Source: Oceanospirillaceae bacterium (lineage in GTDB: Bacteria > Pseudomonadota > Gammaproteobacteria > Pseudomonadales > Oceanobacteraceae). From it: a DNA stretch of 64,000 bases. The notes under the pieces were generated by a model. The model saw nothing but the letters and a program-made list of their open reading frames with translations. It had not been told where the DNA came from and made no database searches. The DNA is taken from contig JACKOM010000010.1 in the NCBI GenBank assembly GCA_024234265.1, positions 24,009-88,008 of the forward strand, in the 5' to 3' direction. The position numbers and the translations under genes were made by a program. Shown here one piece after another: positions 1 to 8,936 of the stretch (positions are counted from its first letter, which is position 1; every line of letters begins with the position of its first letter).

Positions 1-954
1 CATTAATTCGCTGTTGGCGCTGTGGCGTTTACCTGTCATGCCATCGAGCACCACGGCACATAATAAAGATTCAATCGCACCGAGCATGGCAATGGCAAAA
101 GTAGCGGGTAATAAATCGTGTATCAGTTGCCAGCTTATTTGCAGGGGCTGGCCATCGGCCCCGGCCTGTAACCAGGGCCAGTTAAATTCCGGTAAAAAAG
201 GGGGAATGCCAAAACCTGTGCCGCCATCGGGCAATAAATACTGAAAACGTGAGCCTATCGTTTCCACCTGCCAGCCGTTTTGATTAAACAGAAACGCGAG
301 CAGGGTGCCGGCCAATACCGCGGGTAAATGGGCGGGCAGGGGTGTTTTTAATTTGGGCCACAGCAGCATAAAAGCAAAAGTAAGCAGGGCTACACATAAA
401 GATGGCCACTGGCTGGCGGGTAAATGCTGGATAAGGGCAATTATTTTGCCTGTGTAGTGTTCCGGCAATGTTAAGCCCTGCAAGCCAAAAAAATCTTTGA
501 TCTGCAGGGTTAAAATCACCACCGCTATACCGGCGGTAAAACCTAAGGTGACGGCTTCGGGAATATATTCAATAAATCGCCCGAGGCGTAAAACCGCCAT
601 CAGCATTAATAATAAACCTGCCATCAGGCTGGCTATTAATAAGCCCCCCAAACCGTATTGCTGGGCAATGGGGTAGAGGATCACCACAAATGCGGCGGTG
701 GGGCCGGAAATACTGAAACGAGAGCCGCCGCTTAACGCAATTAAAAAGCCGGCAATAATCGCCGTATATAAACCGTATTGTGGTGCTACGCCGCTGGCGA
801 TGGCGAGGGCCATGGCAAGGGGAATAGCAATAATGCCCACCGTGATGCCGGCGAACAGATCCTTAAATAATTTTTGGCGGGTGTAACCTTCGTGCAGGCT
901 TTCACGCAGGGCGTGGCCAATACGCAGTGAAAATAAGTGGGCACGGTGTGGCAT
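1..954 (-). CDS. dauA: SulP-family anion/C4-dicarboxylate transporter DauA (3' part outside the window)
   Basis: Read on the minus strand, 318 codons run from an ATG at 954 off the window edge without a stop. The translation shows the SulP core: DLFAGITVGIIAIPLAMALA near the N-terminus, then GGSRFSISGPTAAFVVIL, a series of hydrophobic helices, and MLGAIESLLCAVVLDGMTG close to the edge. These match E. coli DauA, an inner-membrane succinate/aspartate/fumarate transporter that also affects bicarbonate supply. The C-terminal STAS domain would lie beyond position 1. The start codon sits two bases from a MITE-like insertion (960-1222) that has replaced the original upstream sequence. Family assignment is firm; the substrate is inferred from the family. 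Confidence 0.93.
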   Translation of the reverse strand, partial: MPHRAHLFSLRIGHALRESLHEGYTRQKLFKDLFAGITVGIIAIPLAMALAIASGVAPQYGLYTAIIAGFLIALSGGSRFSISGPTAAFVVILYPIAQQYGLGGLLIASLMAGLLLMLMAVLRLGRFIEYIPEAVTLGFTAGIAVVILTLQIKDFFGLQGLTLPEHYTGKIIALIQHLPASQWPSLCVALLTFAFMLLWPKLKTPLPAHLPAVLAGTLLAFLFNQNGWQVETIGSRFQYLLPDGGTGFGIPPFLPEFNWPWLQAGADGQPLQISWQLIHDLLPATFAIAMLGAIESLLCAVVLDGMTGKRHSANSELM

Positions 955-959
955 GTTAA

Positions 960-1222
960 GGAACCTCTGTATAACTCAGTGCCCGCGTCGGCCTTGCGAA
1001 ATAAATCAGATCAAGGCGCAGATTTGCAGGCATTACGGGTTGCGTCAAAACGCTGCAACACCGAGCTGTTTTTTTTCGCAAAGCCCCAAAGGGCGCAGGC
1101 TGCCAGTCGATCTGGCTGCGTTGGCGATTTTGAAAAGGCCCCGGCATTTCCCGCAATCGCCGCCTTGCCAATCTCAACTGGCAGCACATGCGCGACGTTG
1201 TGCAGAGTTATGCAGAGTTTCC
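960..1222. mobile_element. 263-bp MITE-like element, copy 1, with TTAA target duplication
   Basis: The element begins GGAACCTCTGTATAACTC and ends with the imperfect inverted repeat of that sequence (18-bp termini, 2 mismatches). It is bounded by TTAA at 956-959 and TTAA at 1223-1226. A second copy of identical length and very similar sequence lies at 26759-27021. It has no plausible transposase gene, so it is non-autonomous. A 4-bp YTAR-type duplication and GG-starting ends are typical of the IS5 subgroup, so mobilisation by an IS5-like transposase is an inference. The element plus 135 bp of unassigned sequence fills the whole gap between dauA and the next gene. Confidence 0.85.
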
Positions 1223-1361
1223 TTAACTCCGGCCAAAAATATGGGCCGCAGTATAAACCCAGATCGTCGCTGTGGAAGCGTTGCAGATCAGGTTTTATAA
1301 CATCGCTTTTTGCGGGTGCCCTGGTGTAGCATCCCCTGTGCCATTTTTACAGGTGAACAAT

Positions 1362-1712
1362 ATGCAATGGTTAATTGTGAAATACGCCCTGACCGCAGCG
1401 GTTGTGGTGCTGGTATCGGAAGCAGCAAAACGCAGTGATAAATTGGGAGGTTTAATTGCGGCGTTGCCACTGGTGACTGTGCTGGCGCTGATCTGGATGT
1501 ATGCCGAAGGGCAAAGCCAGCAGAAAATTGCTAACCATGCTTTTTATACTTTCTGGTATGTGTTGCCGACCCTGCCGATGTTTTTGCTCTTCCCTTATTT
1601 ATTAAACCGCTTTGGTTTTGTGGCGGCGTTAGGGGCCAGTGCTGTGCTCACCTTAATGATTTTTGCACTGTTTGCGCTGCTGATGCGCCGTTTTGGGCTG
1701 TACCTGTTGTGA
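1362..1712 (+). CDS. DUF3147 family inner-membrane protein
   Basis: A 116-residue, very hydrophobic protein with about four predicted membrane helices, including a conserved-looking segment LVSEAAKRSDKLGGLIAALP followed by the motif YTFWYVLPTLPMFLLFP. These are features of the DUF3147 family of small integral membrane proteins, whose function is unknown. The ATG at 1362 is chosen over the in-frame ATG at 1272 because AGGTG lies 6 bases upstream of it and homologues begin at this Met-Gln-Trp. The stop codon abuts the stop of the convergent HPt gene with no gap. Confidence 0.8.
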   Translation: MQWLIVKYALTAAVVVLVSEAAKRSDKLGGLIAALPLVTVLALIWMYAEGQSQQKIANHAFYTFWYVLPTLPMFLLFPYLLNRFGFVAALGASAVLTLMIFALFALLMRRFGLYLL

Positions 1713-2081
1713 TTATTCCAGCGGCAGGCTGAGCAGCTCATCAATGCTGGTTAACAGCTCGGCCATGGCGCCGGGCAGTTTTTCCACCAGATGGCCGATG
1801 TTGTGGTTATCGCTTTTTACCGCCGCATCAATTTCCACACACAGGCCGTAGAGCACATCCGCTGCGAGGTTGCCTGTCACCCCCTTGAGTGCGTGGTTGA
1901 GGGAATGCACTTCATCCCATTTACCTGCGGCAAAGGCCGCCTGAATGGGGCCAACATCCTGGCTATGGTTATTTTTGAACATGCCAAGCAGTTTCACTAA
2001 CAGTGCTTTTTTCTGGCCGAGCTGATTAAGGGCTTTGTTGATATCCAGACCGGGCAGGCGGGCAGGCCATTCTGCAGACAT
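1713..2081 (-). CDS. Lone HPt (histidine phosphotransfer) domain protein
   Basis: A 122-residue all-helical protein containing the HPt signature HALKGVTGNLAADVL, in which the His is the expected phospho-acceptor. It would relay phosphate between a hybrid kinase receiver domain and another response regulator. AGGAG seven bases upstream selects the ATG at 2081 over an in-frame ATG at 2108. No kinase or regulator is adjacent; the closest in the window is the hybrid kinase at 59704-61317, and a partnership is only a possibility. The gene is transcribed divergently from recC. Confidence 0.8.
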   Translation of the reverse strand: MSAEWPARLPGLDINKALNQLGQKKALLVKLLGMFKNNHSQDVGPIQAAFAAGKWDEVHSLNHALKGVTGNLAADVLYGLCVEIDAAVKSDNHNIGHLVEKLPGAMAELLTSIDELLSLPLE

Positions 2082-2193
2082 AGGTGACTCCTGTGCCGGG
2101 TTATTCAAGGGTTTTGCTCAGTATAGACACTTCCCTTGGCAATGGTGGGGGGATTGGGTTTAATGCCCGCTTATCACTGAAACTGAGTCACGG

Positions 2194-5100
2194 ATGTTCT
2201 ACTTATATCAGTCCAACCAGACGGAAACCCTGTTGCAGCAATTGCTCAAACAGCTGGCCACCCCGCATAACAATCCCTTTGTGGCCGATACCATACTGGT
2301 GCAGAACCCGGGCCTTGCCCACTGGTTGAAGATGCAGCTGGCGCAGGCATTCGGGATTGCCGCGAATATCGAATTTCCCCTGCCTTCGCGTTTTTTATGG
2401 CAAATTCAGCGCCAGTTATTGCCCGAGCTTGCCCAGGAATCCGTCTTCGCTAAAGACAGCCTGAGCTGGCTGATCTATGCATTACTGCCGGCCTGCGAAC
2501 AACAGGCGGCCTTCAGCCCGGTTCACAATTACCTGCGTGATAAATCCGATCTGGGCCGTTACCAGCTTGCCGCCCAGCTGGCGGATATGTATGACCAGTA
2601 TCTGGTATACCGCCCGGACTGGATTCTGGACTGGGAAAACGGCGGCACGGCGGGTATCAGCGATGACGGTCAGTTATGGCAGGCGCAGTTGTGGCGCATT
2701 ATCTGTGAGCATATCCGCCAACAGGGGCAACCCCTGTGCCACCGCGCCCACAGTTTGCAGATGTTCCAGCGCGCCCTGCAGCATTCCGCCACCCAGCTGG
2801 ATTTACCCAAGCGCCTGTTTATTTTTGGTTTTTCCGCCATGCCCAAAGATATGCTCGATACCTTCGTGCTGCTTGCGGCCCATACGGATATTTATTGTTT
2901 TACCCCTAACCCTTCTGAACATTATTGGGCCGATATTAAAAGCGCCCGCGCCCAGGCGGGTTTGCGCGCCCGAGGCCACAGCACCGAACTAATGGATGTG
3001 GGTAACCCTCTGCTGGCGGGTTATGGGCGCATGGGGCAGGAATATCAGCAAATATTGCTTGAGCATAACCATCTGCTCGACGAGCAATTATTTAAAGCGC
3101 CGGGGCAGGGCAATTTATTGCAGCGCCTGCAGCAGGACATTTTTGATCTGCATGATGGCAGTGACCCACGCCAGATTAACGCAGATAACAGCCTGCATAT
3201 TATGAGCTGCCACAGCCCTGTGCGTGAAATTGAAGTGCTGCATGATCACCTGCTGAATTTGCTGGAAAATGATCCGCAATTAAGTGTGCAGGACATAGTG
3301 ATTATGATTCCCGATGTGGCGGCCTATGCACCTTATATTGATGCGGTATTTAACAGCGCAGCCGTGTTTTTGCCCTATTCAATTGCCGACCGCCCCGCCG
3401 CGGCGGAGCACCCCTTATTAAGCGCCTTTCAGTTTTTATTGGCCTTGCCCCGGAGCCGTTTCAGCGTCAGCGAATTATTTGCTTTTGTGGAAACCAAGGC
3501 CGTGGCGGAGCAATTTAAACTTTCGGCAGATGATATTAACCGCCTGAAAATCTGGTGCCAGCAGGCCGGTATCCGCTGGGGTTTAAGTAATACCCAGCAA
3601 GCGGCGTTAGGTTTACCGCAAGTGGCCGCCAATACCTGGCAGGAAGGTTTTAAACGTTTATTGGCGGGTTATGCCAACAGCCAGAATGCCGCGGTTTTAG
3701 GTGTGCAGCCGGTGGGCAGTGTAGAGGGCCTGCAAAGTGAAGCCCTGGGTAAATTAATGCAGATTTGTGATGCCCTGGCGCATGCCCTGCACAAGATGCA
3801 AAACCCGCGCAGTGCCGGTGAATGGCTGGTGGTTTTACAGGATTTAAAAAATACCTTTTTTAAATTCGATGAAAACGACAGCGGCGCCGAAGAGGCTATA
3901 TTACGCGCCATGCAGAGTTTTGCCGCCGGCACTGAGCGCATAAACCTGCAACAACAACTTGAGTTTGAACTGGTGGCCGATTATTGCCGCGCCGAACTTG
4001 AACAAAGCAGCGGCAGCCAGCATTTTATGGTGGGCAAGGTAAACTTCTGCACCCTGCTGCCGATGCGCAGCATTCCGTTTAAAGTGGTGTGTATTTTAGG
4101 CCTTAACGATGGGGATTACCCGCGCCAGAGTCAGCCCCTGGGTTTTGATTTAATGCAACACCAGCGCCGTTTGGGTGATAGGTCACGCCGCGAAGAAGAT
4201 CGCTATTTATTTATGGAAGCCCTGTTATCGGCGCGCCAGCATTTATTATTGAGTTACCGTGGTTATGACCAAAAAACCAACGGGGCCAAAACCCCATCCG
4301 TGGTGCTGGCGGAATTAATGGATTACCTGCAGGGCGCCTATTACATCAAACAGCCGGGTGATTTACTTGCGCATATTTGCACTGCGCATAAATTACAGCC
4401 GTTTAATCCGGTTTATTTTACCCCCAATAGTGGTTATTTCAGTTATGACCCCCGCTGGCTCAAGGCCAACCAGGCTGCGCAGCAAAACACGGCAACATTA
4501 AACAGCAGTGCCTTTGTGGTGCCGGCACACATCAGCCTGGAGGATTTAAGCGCCTTTTTCAGAAATGCCCCCCAGGCATTTTTACGCCAGCAGCTGGATA
4601 TCAAATTATTCAACCATGAAGAGCAGCAGGAGGATGACGAGCCTTTTGCGCTGGATGGCCTGCAACGTTATCAGCTCAAAGATCAGCTGCTGGTCAGCGA
4701 TATCGCCGGTGATAAAAACCTGCTGAATACCGGCCACCTGCCGGTGGCTGCTGTGGGTGAATATGCCCTGCAACAATTACAGGCCGATATTCACGAATTA
4801 CGCAGCATTAACCGTTTATTACAGCGCTGGCCACGGGCTGCCAAACAGGCGGTGAATTATCATTTTGGCCAGGGTTATGAATTACAGGGCTGGTTTGAAA
4901 ACCTGTATGACAAAGGGCATATCATTATCAGCTCAGGTAAAAGCAGCAAAAAACGTTTAATGGATGCCTGGTTAAAACACCTTTGTCTTAACAGCCAGCA
5001 TAGTTTGCATACCTATGCCCATTATGAAGATGCTTCACTGCATTTTCCGGCCATGGCCGCGGGTGATGCCCGCGCCATGCTCGATAAATACCTTGCGGTA

Positions 5101-5388
5101 TATGTGCGTGGCATGCAAAAACCCCTGCCGTTGCTGGCGGATTTACTCTGGCCGTTAATCGACCCGCGCGAAAAAGACCCTGTAAAAACAGCATCAAATG
5201 CACTCGCTGGTAATTCTTTTAACAATATACCGGGTGCGCAGGATGATCTGCACCTGCGCCGCTGTTTTGGCGAGCTGCAGGATTTACCCGAAGCGTTACT
5301 GGAAATTGCCGCTGAGCTTGGCCATTGCAATGCAGAGGATGAGGACCGCCAGCTTTGGTTAGATTTGGAGTTATTAAATGCCAAATAA
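2194..5388 (+). CDS. recC: Exodeoxyribonuclease V gamma chain RecC
   Basis: A 1064-residue protein, close to the 1122 of E. coli RecC. The N-terminus (MFYLYQSNQTETLLQQL, then ILVQNPGLAHWLKMQLAQ) and the segment VCILGLNDGDYPRQSQPLGFDLM are typical of RecC. In the RecBCD complex this subunit holds the two motors together, splits the strands and recognises the Chi sequence in double-strand break repair. It carries helicase-like folds without a Walker A motif, as expected. The last 11 bases overlap recB, so the two are translationally coupled, and the order recC-recB-recD without ptrA is the Pseudomonas-type arrangement. The ribosome-binding site is weak. Confidence 0.95.
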   Translation: MFYLYQSNQTETLLQQLLKQLATPHNNPFVADTILVQNPGLAHWLKMQLAQAFGIAANIEFPLPSRFLWQIQRQLLPELAQESVFAKDSLSWLIYALLPACEQQAAFSPVHNYLRDKSDLGRYQLAAQLADMYDQYLVYRPDWILDWENGGTAGISDDGQLWQAQLWRIICEHIRQQGQPLCHRAHSLQMFQRALQHSATQLDLPKRLFIFGFSAMPKDMLDTFVLLAAHTDIYCFTPNPSEHYWADIKSARAQAGLRARGHSTELMDVGNPLLAGYGRMGQEYQQILLEHNHLLDEQLFKAPGQGNLLQRLQQDIFDLHDGSDPRQINADNSLHIMSCHSPVREIEVLHDHLLNLLENDPQLSVQDIVIMIPDVAAYAPYIDAVFNSAAVFLPYSIADRPAAAEHPLLSAFQFLLALPRSRFSVSELFAFVETKAVAEQFKLSADDINRLKIWCQQAGIRWGLSNTQQAALGLPQVAANTWQEGFKRLLAGYANSQNAAVLGVQPVGSVEGLQSEALGKLMQICDALAHALHKMQNPRSAGEWLVVLQDLKNTFFKFDENDSGAEEAILRAMQSFAAGTERINLQQQLEFELVADYCRAELEQSSGSQHFMVGKVNFCTLLPMRSIPFKVVCILGLNDGDYPRQSQPLGFDLMQHQRRLGDRSRREEDRYLFMEALLSARQHLLLSYRGYDQKTNGAKTPSVVLAELMDYLQGAYYIKQPGDLLAHICTAHKLQPFNPVYFTPNSGYFSYDPRWLKANQAAQQNTATLNSSAFVVPAHISLEDLSAFFRNAPQAFLRQQLDIKLFNHEEQQEDDEPFALDGLQRYQLKDQLLVSDIAGDKNLLNTGHLPVAAVGEYALQQLQADIHELRSINRLLQRWPRAAKQAVNYHFGQGYELQGWFENLYDKGHIIISSGKSSKKRLMDAWLKHLCLNSQHSLHTYAHYEDASLHFPAMAAGDARAMLDKYLAVYVRGMQKPLPLLADLLWPLIDPREKDPVKTASNALAGNSFNNIPGAQDDLHLRRCFGELQDLPEALLEIAAELGHCNAEDEDRQLWLDLELLNAK

Positions 5389-8300
5389 CAGCGCAGCATT
5401 AATGCCCCTGAATCCGTTAACCTGCCCCTTAACCGGGTTGCAATTAATTGAAGCCAGTGCGGGCACGGGTAAAACCTATACCATCACCAGTTTATATTTA
5501 CGTTTGATTTTAGGCGTGGGTTACAAAGCTTTATCCCCCGAGCAAATTCTGGTGGTGACCTTCACCAACGCCGCCACCGATGAATTACGCGGGCGTATCC
5601 GTAAACGTTTGCGTCAGGCTGAGTTATATCTGATGGCCGTGCAACAGGGTAATGCGCTGCAGGCCGATGATTTTATGGATGCCCTGCTGCCGGACCACAC
5701 CCAGCATGGCGATGCCCTGCGTCGCCTGCGTGATGCCCAGTTATTAATGGATAACGCCGCAATTTATACCATTCACGGTTTTTGCCAGCGTGTATTAAGC
5801 CAATATGCCTTTGAAAGCGGGCAGAGTTTCGCCCATGAATTTGTGCTCAGTGATCAGGAATTAACCGCCCTGGCGGTGCGTGATGTATGGCGGCAAAAAA
5901 TATATGCCCTGCAGGGGGAGTATTTAACCTGCTGGCTGGATAGTTATGCATCCCCCGATGTATTGCATTTTGCCATGCAGAATTTACTCAACCGTGCCGA
6001 ACTTGAAATTATCAGCCTGCCGGATACGGGTAATTTTGACGCAGCCAGTCGCGATCTGGCCGCGGCCCACCAGGCATTGCAAGCATTGCCTGATATTTGC
6101 ACCGAACTGGCGGTTTTATTTAATGAGTTGCCAGGCACTAACGGTACCTTTATGAACAGCCTGCAGGGGCGTTTAAATGCCCTGCAAAAAGTGCTGCTTA
6201 ATTGCCATGCGTTAGATAATAAACTGAGTGGTAAAACCTATGCCGAGCAATTGGATAACTTTTGCCCGGATAAAATTGCCGCGAAATCCGTTAAAAAAGG
6301 TTTTGCCGCGCCACAACACAGGGCATTTGAACTGATCGAAAATCTGTTATCGGCCTGGCAGGCCTATCAGGCCAGCCAAAAGGCCTGGGTACAGAATTAT
6401 TTTGTCAGTTTAGTGGCCGAGGTGCGCAACAGGCGCAGCGCCCTGAAACAGCAGCAGAATGTTATTTCATCCAATGATTTATTAACCACCCTGGCAAATG
6501 TTTTAAGCCTGCAATCCGGCCAGTCCCTCGCACGGCAATTACGCCTGCAATTTCCGCTTGCCATGGTGGATGAATTTCAGGATACCGACGCCGAGCAATA
6601 TCAGATTTTTAAATCCCTTTATGCCGCGCAGGCCGGACATGGCCTGTTTATGATAGGTGACCCAAAACAGGCGATTTATAAATTCCGTGGCGCGGATATC
6701 AACACTTATTTACAGGCAGCGGCGGATGCCAGCGCGCGTTATACATTGGATACTAACTACCGTTCCACCGCGCCCCTGGTGGATGCCTGTAACTGGGTAT
6801 TCAGCCGTACGGCGGATGCTTTTGCAGCACAGCAAAAAATTAATTATCAGAAGGTCAGTGCCGGTAATAAAAGTGTATTGCCCCTGAAAAGTGCCGGTAA
6901 AACCGTGGCGGCATTAAACTGGCTGGAAGTAAAATTCGACGGTGCTAATAAACAAAATGCCATGCTTGTTATGGCGCAGCGCTGTGCGCAGCATATCAGC
7001 ACCCTGTTAAATGCCGACAGCGCCATAGGTGTTAAAAAGCTCACCGCCGGTGATATTGCCGTGCTGGTGCGTAACCGCCATGAAGCGGCTGTTTTGCAAG
7101 CGGAATTAGCCCTGCGCAATTTACGCGCGGTGTTTTTAAGCAATGATTCCGTTTTCCACAGTGAAGAAGCCCAGGCCCTGTATGGCCTGATGGAAGCCGT
7201 ATTAAATAACCACGAAAGCGCCTTTAAAAATGCCCTTGCTGCACCCGTGTGGGCATATTCCCTTGCGGAAATCCAGCACATGGGCAGTGATGAGCGTGAG
7301 TGGGAAAAAATGCTGCTGTTGTTCAGCGATTTACAGCAACTGTGGCTGAAAAAAGGCCTTATGGCCATGGTCATGGCATTTATACATAACACAGGCCGCC
7401 CGGCCCGTTGGCTGCAAAATGAAACCGAGCAGGGCAGCAGTGGTGAGCGTCGCCTGACGAATATGCTGCACCTTGCGGAGTTATTGCAGGATACCAGCCA
7501 GAAAGTGCATGGCCGTGAAGGTTTATTATCCTGGTTTGCGCGGCATATCAGCCAGGGCATTGAGCACGATCAGGCCCAGCTGCGCCTCGAAAGTGAAGCG
7601 GATTTAATTCAGATTATTACCCTGCACCGCAGTAAGGGTTTGCAATATCCCGTGGTGTATATGCCCTTCACCTGCCTGTGGAGCAGCGTGAAAGAAAATA
7701 TTTATTACGACCAAACAAAACAACGTCTGGTGGCGGATTTCAGCAGTGATGGCACCCCCGCCCAGGCCGTGCAGGAAGCCCGTGCAGAAGACCTGCGCAT
7801 TTTTTATGTGGGTATTACCCGCGCTGAATCCGCCTGTTTTATTGCGGTGGCGGACCATAAAGACATTAATAACGTTGCCCTTGGACATTTAATGGATTTG
7901 CAGGGGCAAAGTTTAACCCAGTATCTTGCGGAAAATGCCAGCGCAGAGCGGGTGTTTGATGCGGCACCGGCAGAAACGGGCTGCACCGCGTTTAATGGGG
8001 CAACTCCCCTGAATATTCAGGTATTACGTGCGCGCAGTTATCAGGGCGCGGCGATTAAAAACTGGCGGCTGGGCAGTTTTTCTGCCCTGAGCCAGGGTGC
8101 CCACGGGGATACGGTTTTCAGTGCGCGCCACGATGAAACAAATCCACAGGCTGCTGTGGTCATTACTCAAAATGCGCTGAGCGAAGAAAGCCCGCCCCTG
8201 AGCCGTTTTACCTTTCCCCGTGGCAGCCATGTGGGTAATGCCCTGCACAGTATTTTTGAAGAGCTGGATTTCACTGCCGGCCTGAGCAAAGAAAACCAGC

Positions 8301-8935
8301 AGGTGATCGTACAACAATTATTAAGCGCAGGTTTAATCAGCAGTGCAGAGGCGGATGAAGCATTATTGCAGGTATGCAATGCATGGTTAATGGATTGCCT
8401 GCAAACCCCTTTAACCGCGCAGGGTATTAAATTGGCGGATATCAACGCCAAACAAAAACTGGTCGAGATGGAGTTTTATTTCCCGGTGCATGATTTAAAC
8501 CCGGCGGCCCTCAATGCCCTGTTAAATGAATATGCTTTTGTGCCCGATGCAGCGCCGCTGGATTTCAAAAGTTTAAACGGCATGATGAAAGGTTTTATCG
8601 ATTTAATTTTCTGTGCCTCTGGGCAGTATTTTGTATTGGATTATAAATCCAATTACCTCGGGGATTGCCCCGCCGCCTACCAGAGTGAACATATGGCAAA
8701 AGCCATGGCGGCGCACCGTTATGATTTTCAGCTGGTGTTATATACCTTGGCCTTGCATCGATATTTACGCCACCGTTTACCGGCTTATGATTATGATCGC
8801 CATATCGGCGGTGGCCTGTATTTGTTTTTACGCGGTATGCAGGGCGCGACCGATCAAACCCGCAGCGGGGTGTTTTTCCATAAACCCGCCAAAGAATTGA
8901 TCGAAAAACTCGATGCACTGATGCAGGGGAAATAA
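5378..8935 (+). CDS. recB: Exodeoxyribonuclease V beta chain RecB (helicase-nuclease)
   Basis: A 1185-residue protein (E. coli RecB 1180). The Walker A motif EASAGTGKTYTI is near residue 25, VDEFQDTD is the Walker B box, and IFYVGITRAE is helicase motif VI. The C-terminal nuclease domain keeps its metal-binding acidic residues in GFIDLIF and the D-x-K of LDYKSN. RecB is the 3'-5' helicase and the only nuclease of RecBCD. It overlaps recC by 11 bases and stops one base before recD, so the three form one operon. All motifs needed for activity are present. Confidence 0.97.
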   Translation: MPNNSAALMPLNPLTCPLTGLQLIEASAGTGKTYTITSLYLRLILGVGYKALSPEQILVVTFTNAATDELRGRIRKRLRQAELYLMAVQQGNALQADDFMDALLPDHTQHGDALRRLRDAQLLMDNAAIYTIHGFCQRVLSQYAFESGQSFAHEFVLSDQELTALAVRDVWRQKIYALQGEYLTCWLDSYASPDVLHFAMQNLLNRAELEIISLPDTGNFDAASRDLAAAHQALQALPDICTELAVLFNELPGTNGTFMNSLQGRLNALQKVLLNCHALDNKLSGKTYAEQLDNFCPDKIAAKSVKKGFAAPQHRAFELIENLLSAWQAYQASQKAWVQNYFVSLVAEVRNRRSALKQQQNVISSNDLLTTLANVLSLQSGQSLARQLRLQFPLAMVDEFQDTDAEQYQIFKSLYAAQAGHGLFMIGDPKQAIYKFRGADINTYLQAAADASARYTLDTNYRSTAPLVDACNWVFSRTADAFAAQQKINYQKVSAGNKSVLPLKSAGKTVAALNWLEVKFDGANKQNAMLVMAQRCAQHISTLLNADSAIGVKKLTAGDIAVLVRNRHEAAVLQAELALRNLRAVFLSNDSVFHSEEAQALYGLMEAVLNNHESAFKNALAAPVWAYSLAEIQHMGSDEREWEKMLLLFSDLQQLWLKKGLMAMVMAFIHNTGRPARWLQNETEQGSSGERRLTNMLHLAELLQDTSQKVHGREGLLSWFARHISQGIEHDQAQLRLESEADLIQIITLHRSKGLQYPVVYMPFTCLWSSVKENIYYDQTKQRLVADFSSDGTPAQAVQEARAEDLRIFYVGITRAESACFIAVADHKDINNVALGHLMDLQGQSLTQYLAENASAERVFDAAPAETGCTAFNGATPLNIQVLRARSYQGAAIKNWRLGSFSALSQGAHGDTVFSARHDETNPQAAVVITQNALSEESPPLSRFTFPRGSHVGNALHSIFEELDFTAGLSKENQQVIVQQLLSAGLISSAEADEALLQVCNAWLMDCLQTPLTAQGIKLADINAKQKLVEMEFYFPVHDLNPAALNALLNEYAFVPDAAPLDFKSLNGMMKGFIDLIFCASGQYFVLDYKSNYLGDCPAAYQSEHMAKAMAAHRYDFQLVLYTLALHRYLRHRLPAYDYDRHIGGGLYLFLRGMQGATDQTRSGVFFHKPAKELIEKLDALMQGK

Positions 8936-8936
8936 T

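Noticed and set aside
937..1329. Open frames of 77-130 codons across the first MITE
   Set aside because: They run through a repeated non-coding element, differ in frame content between the two copies because of point changes, and have no ribosome-binding site or homology.
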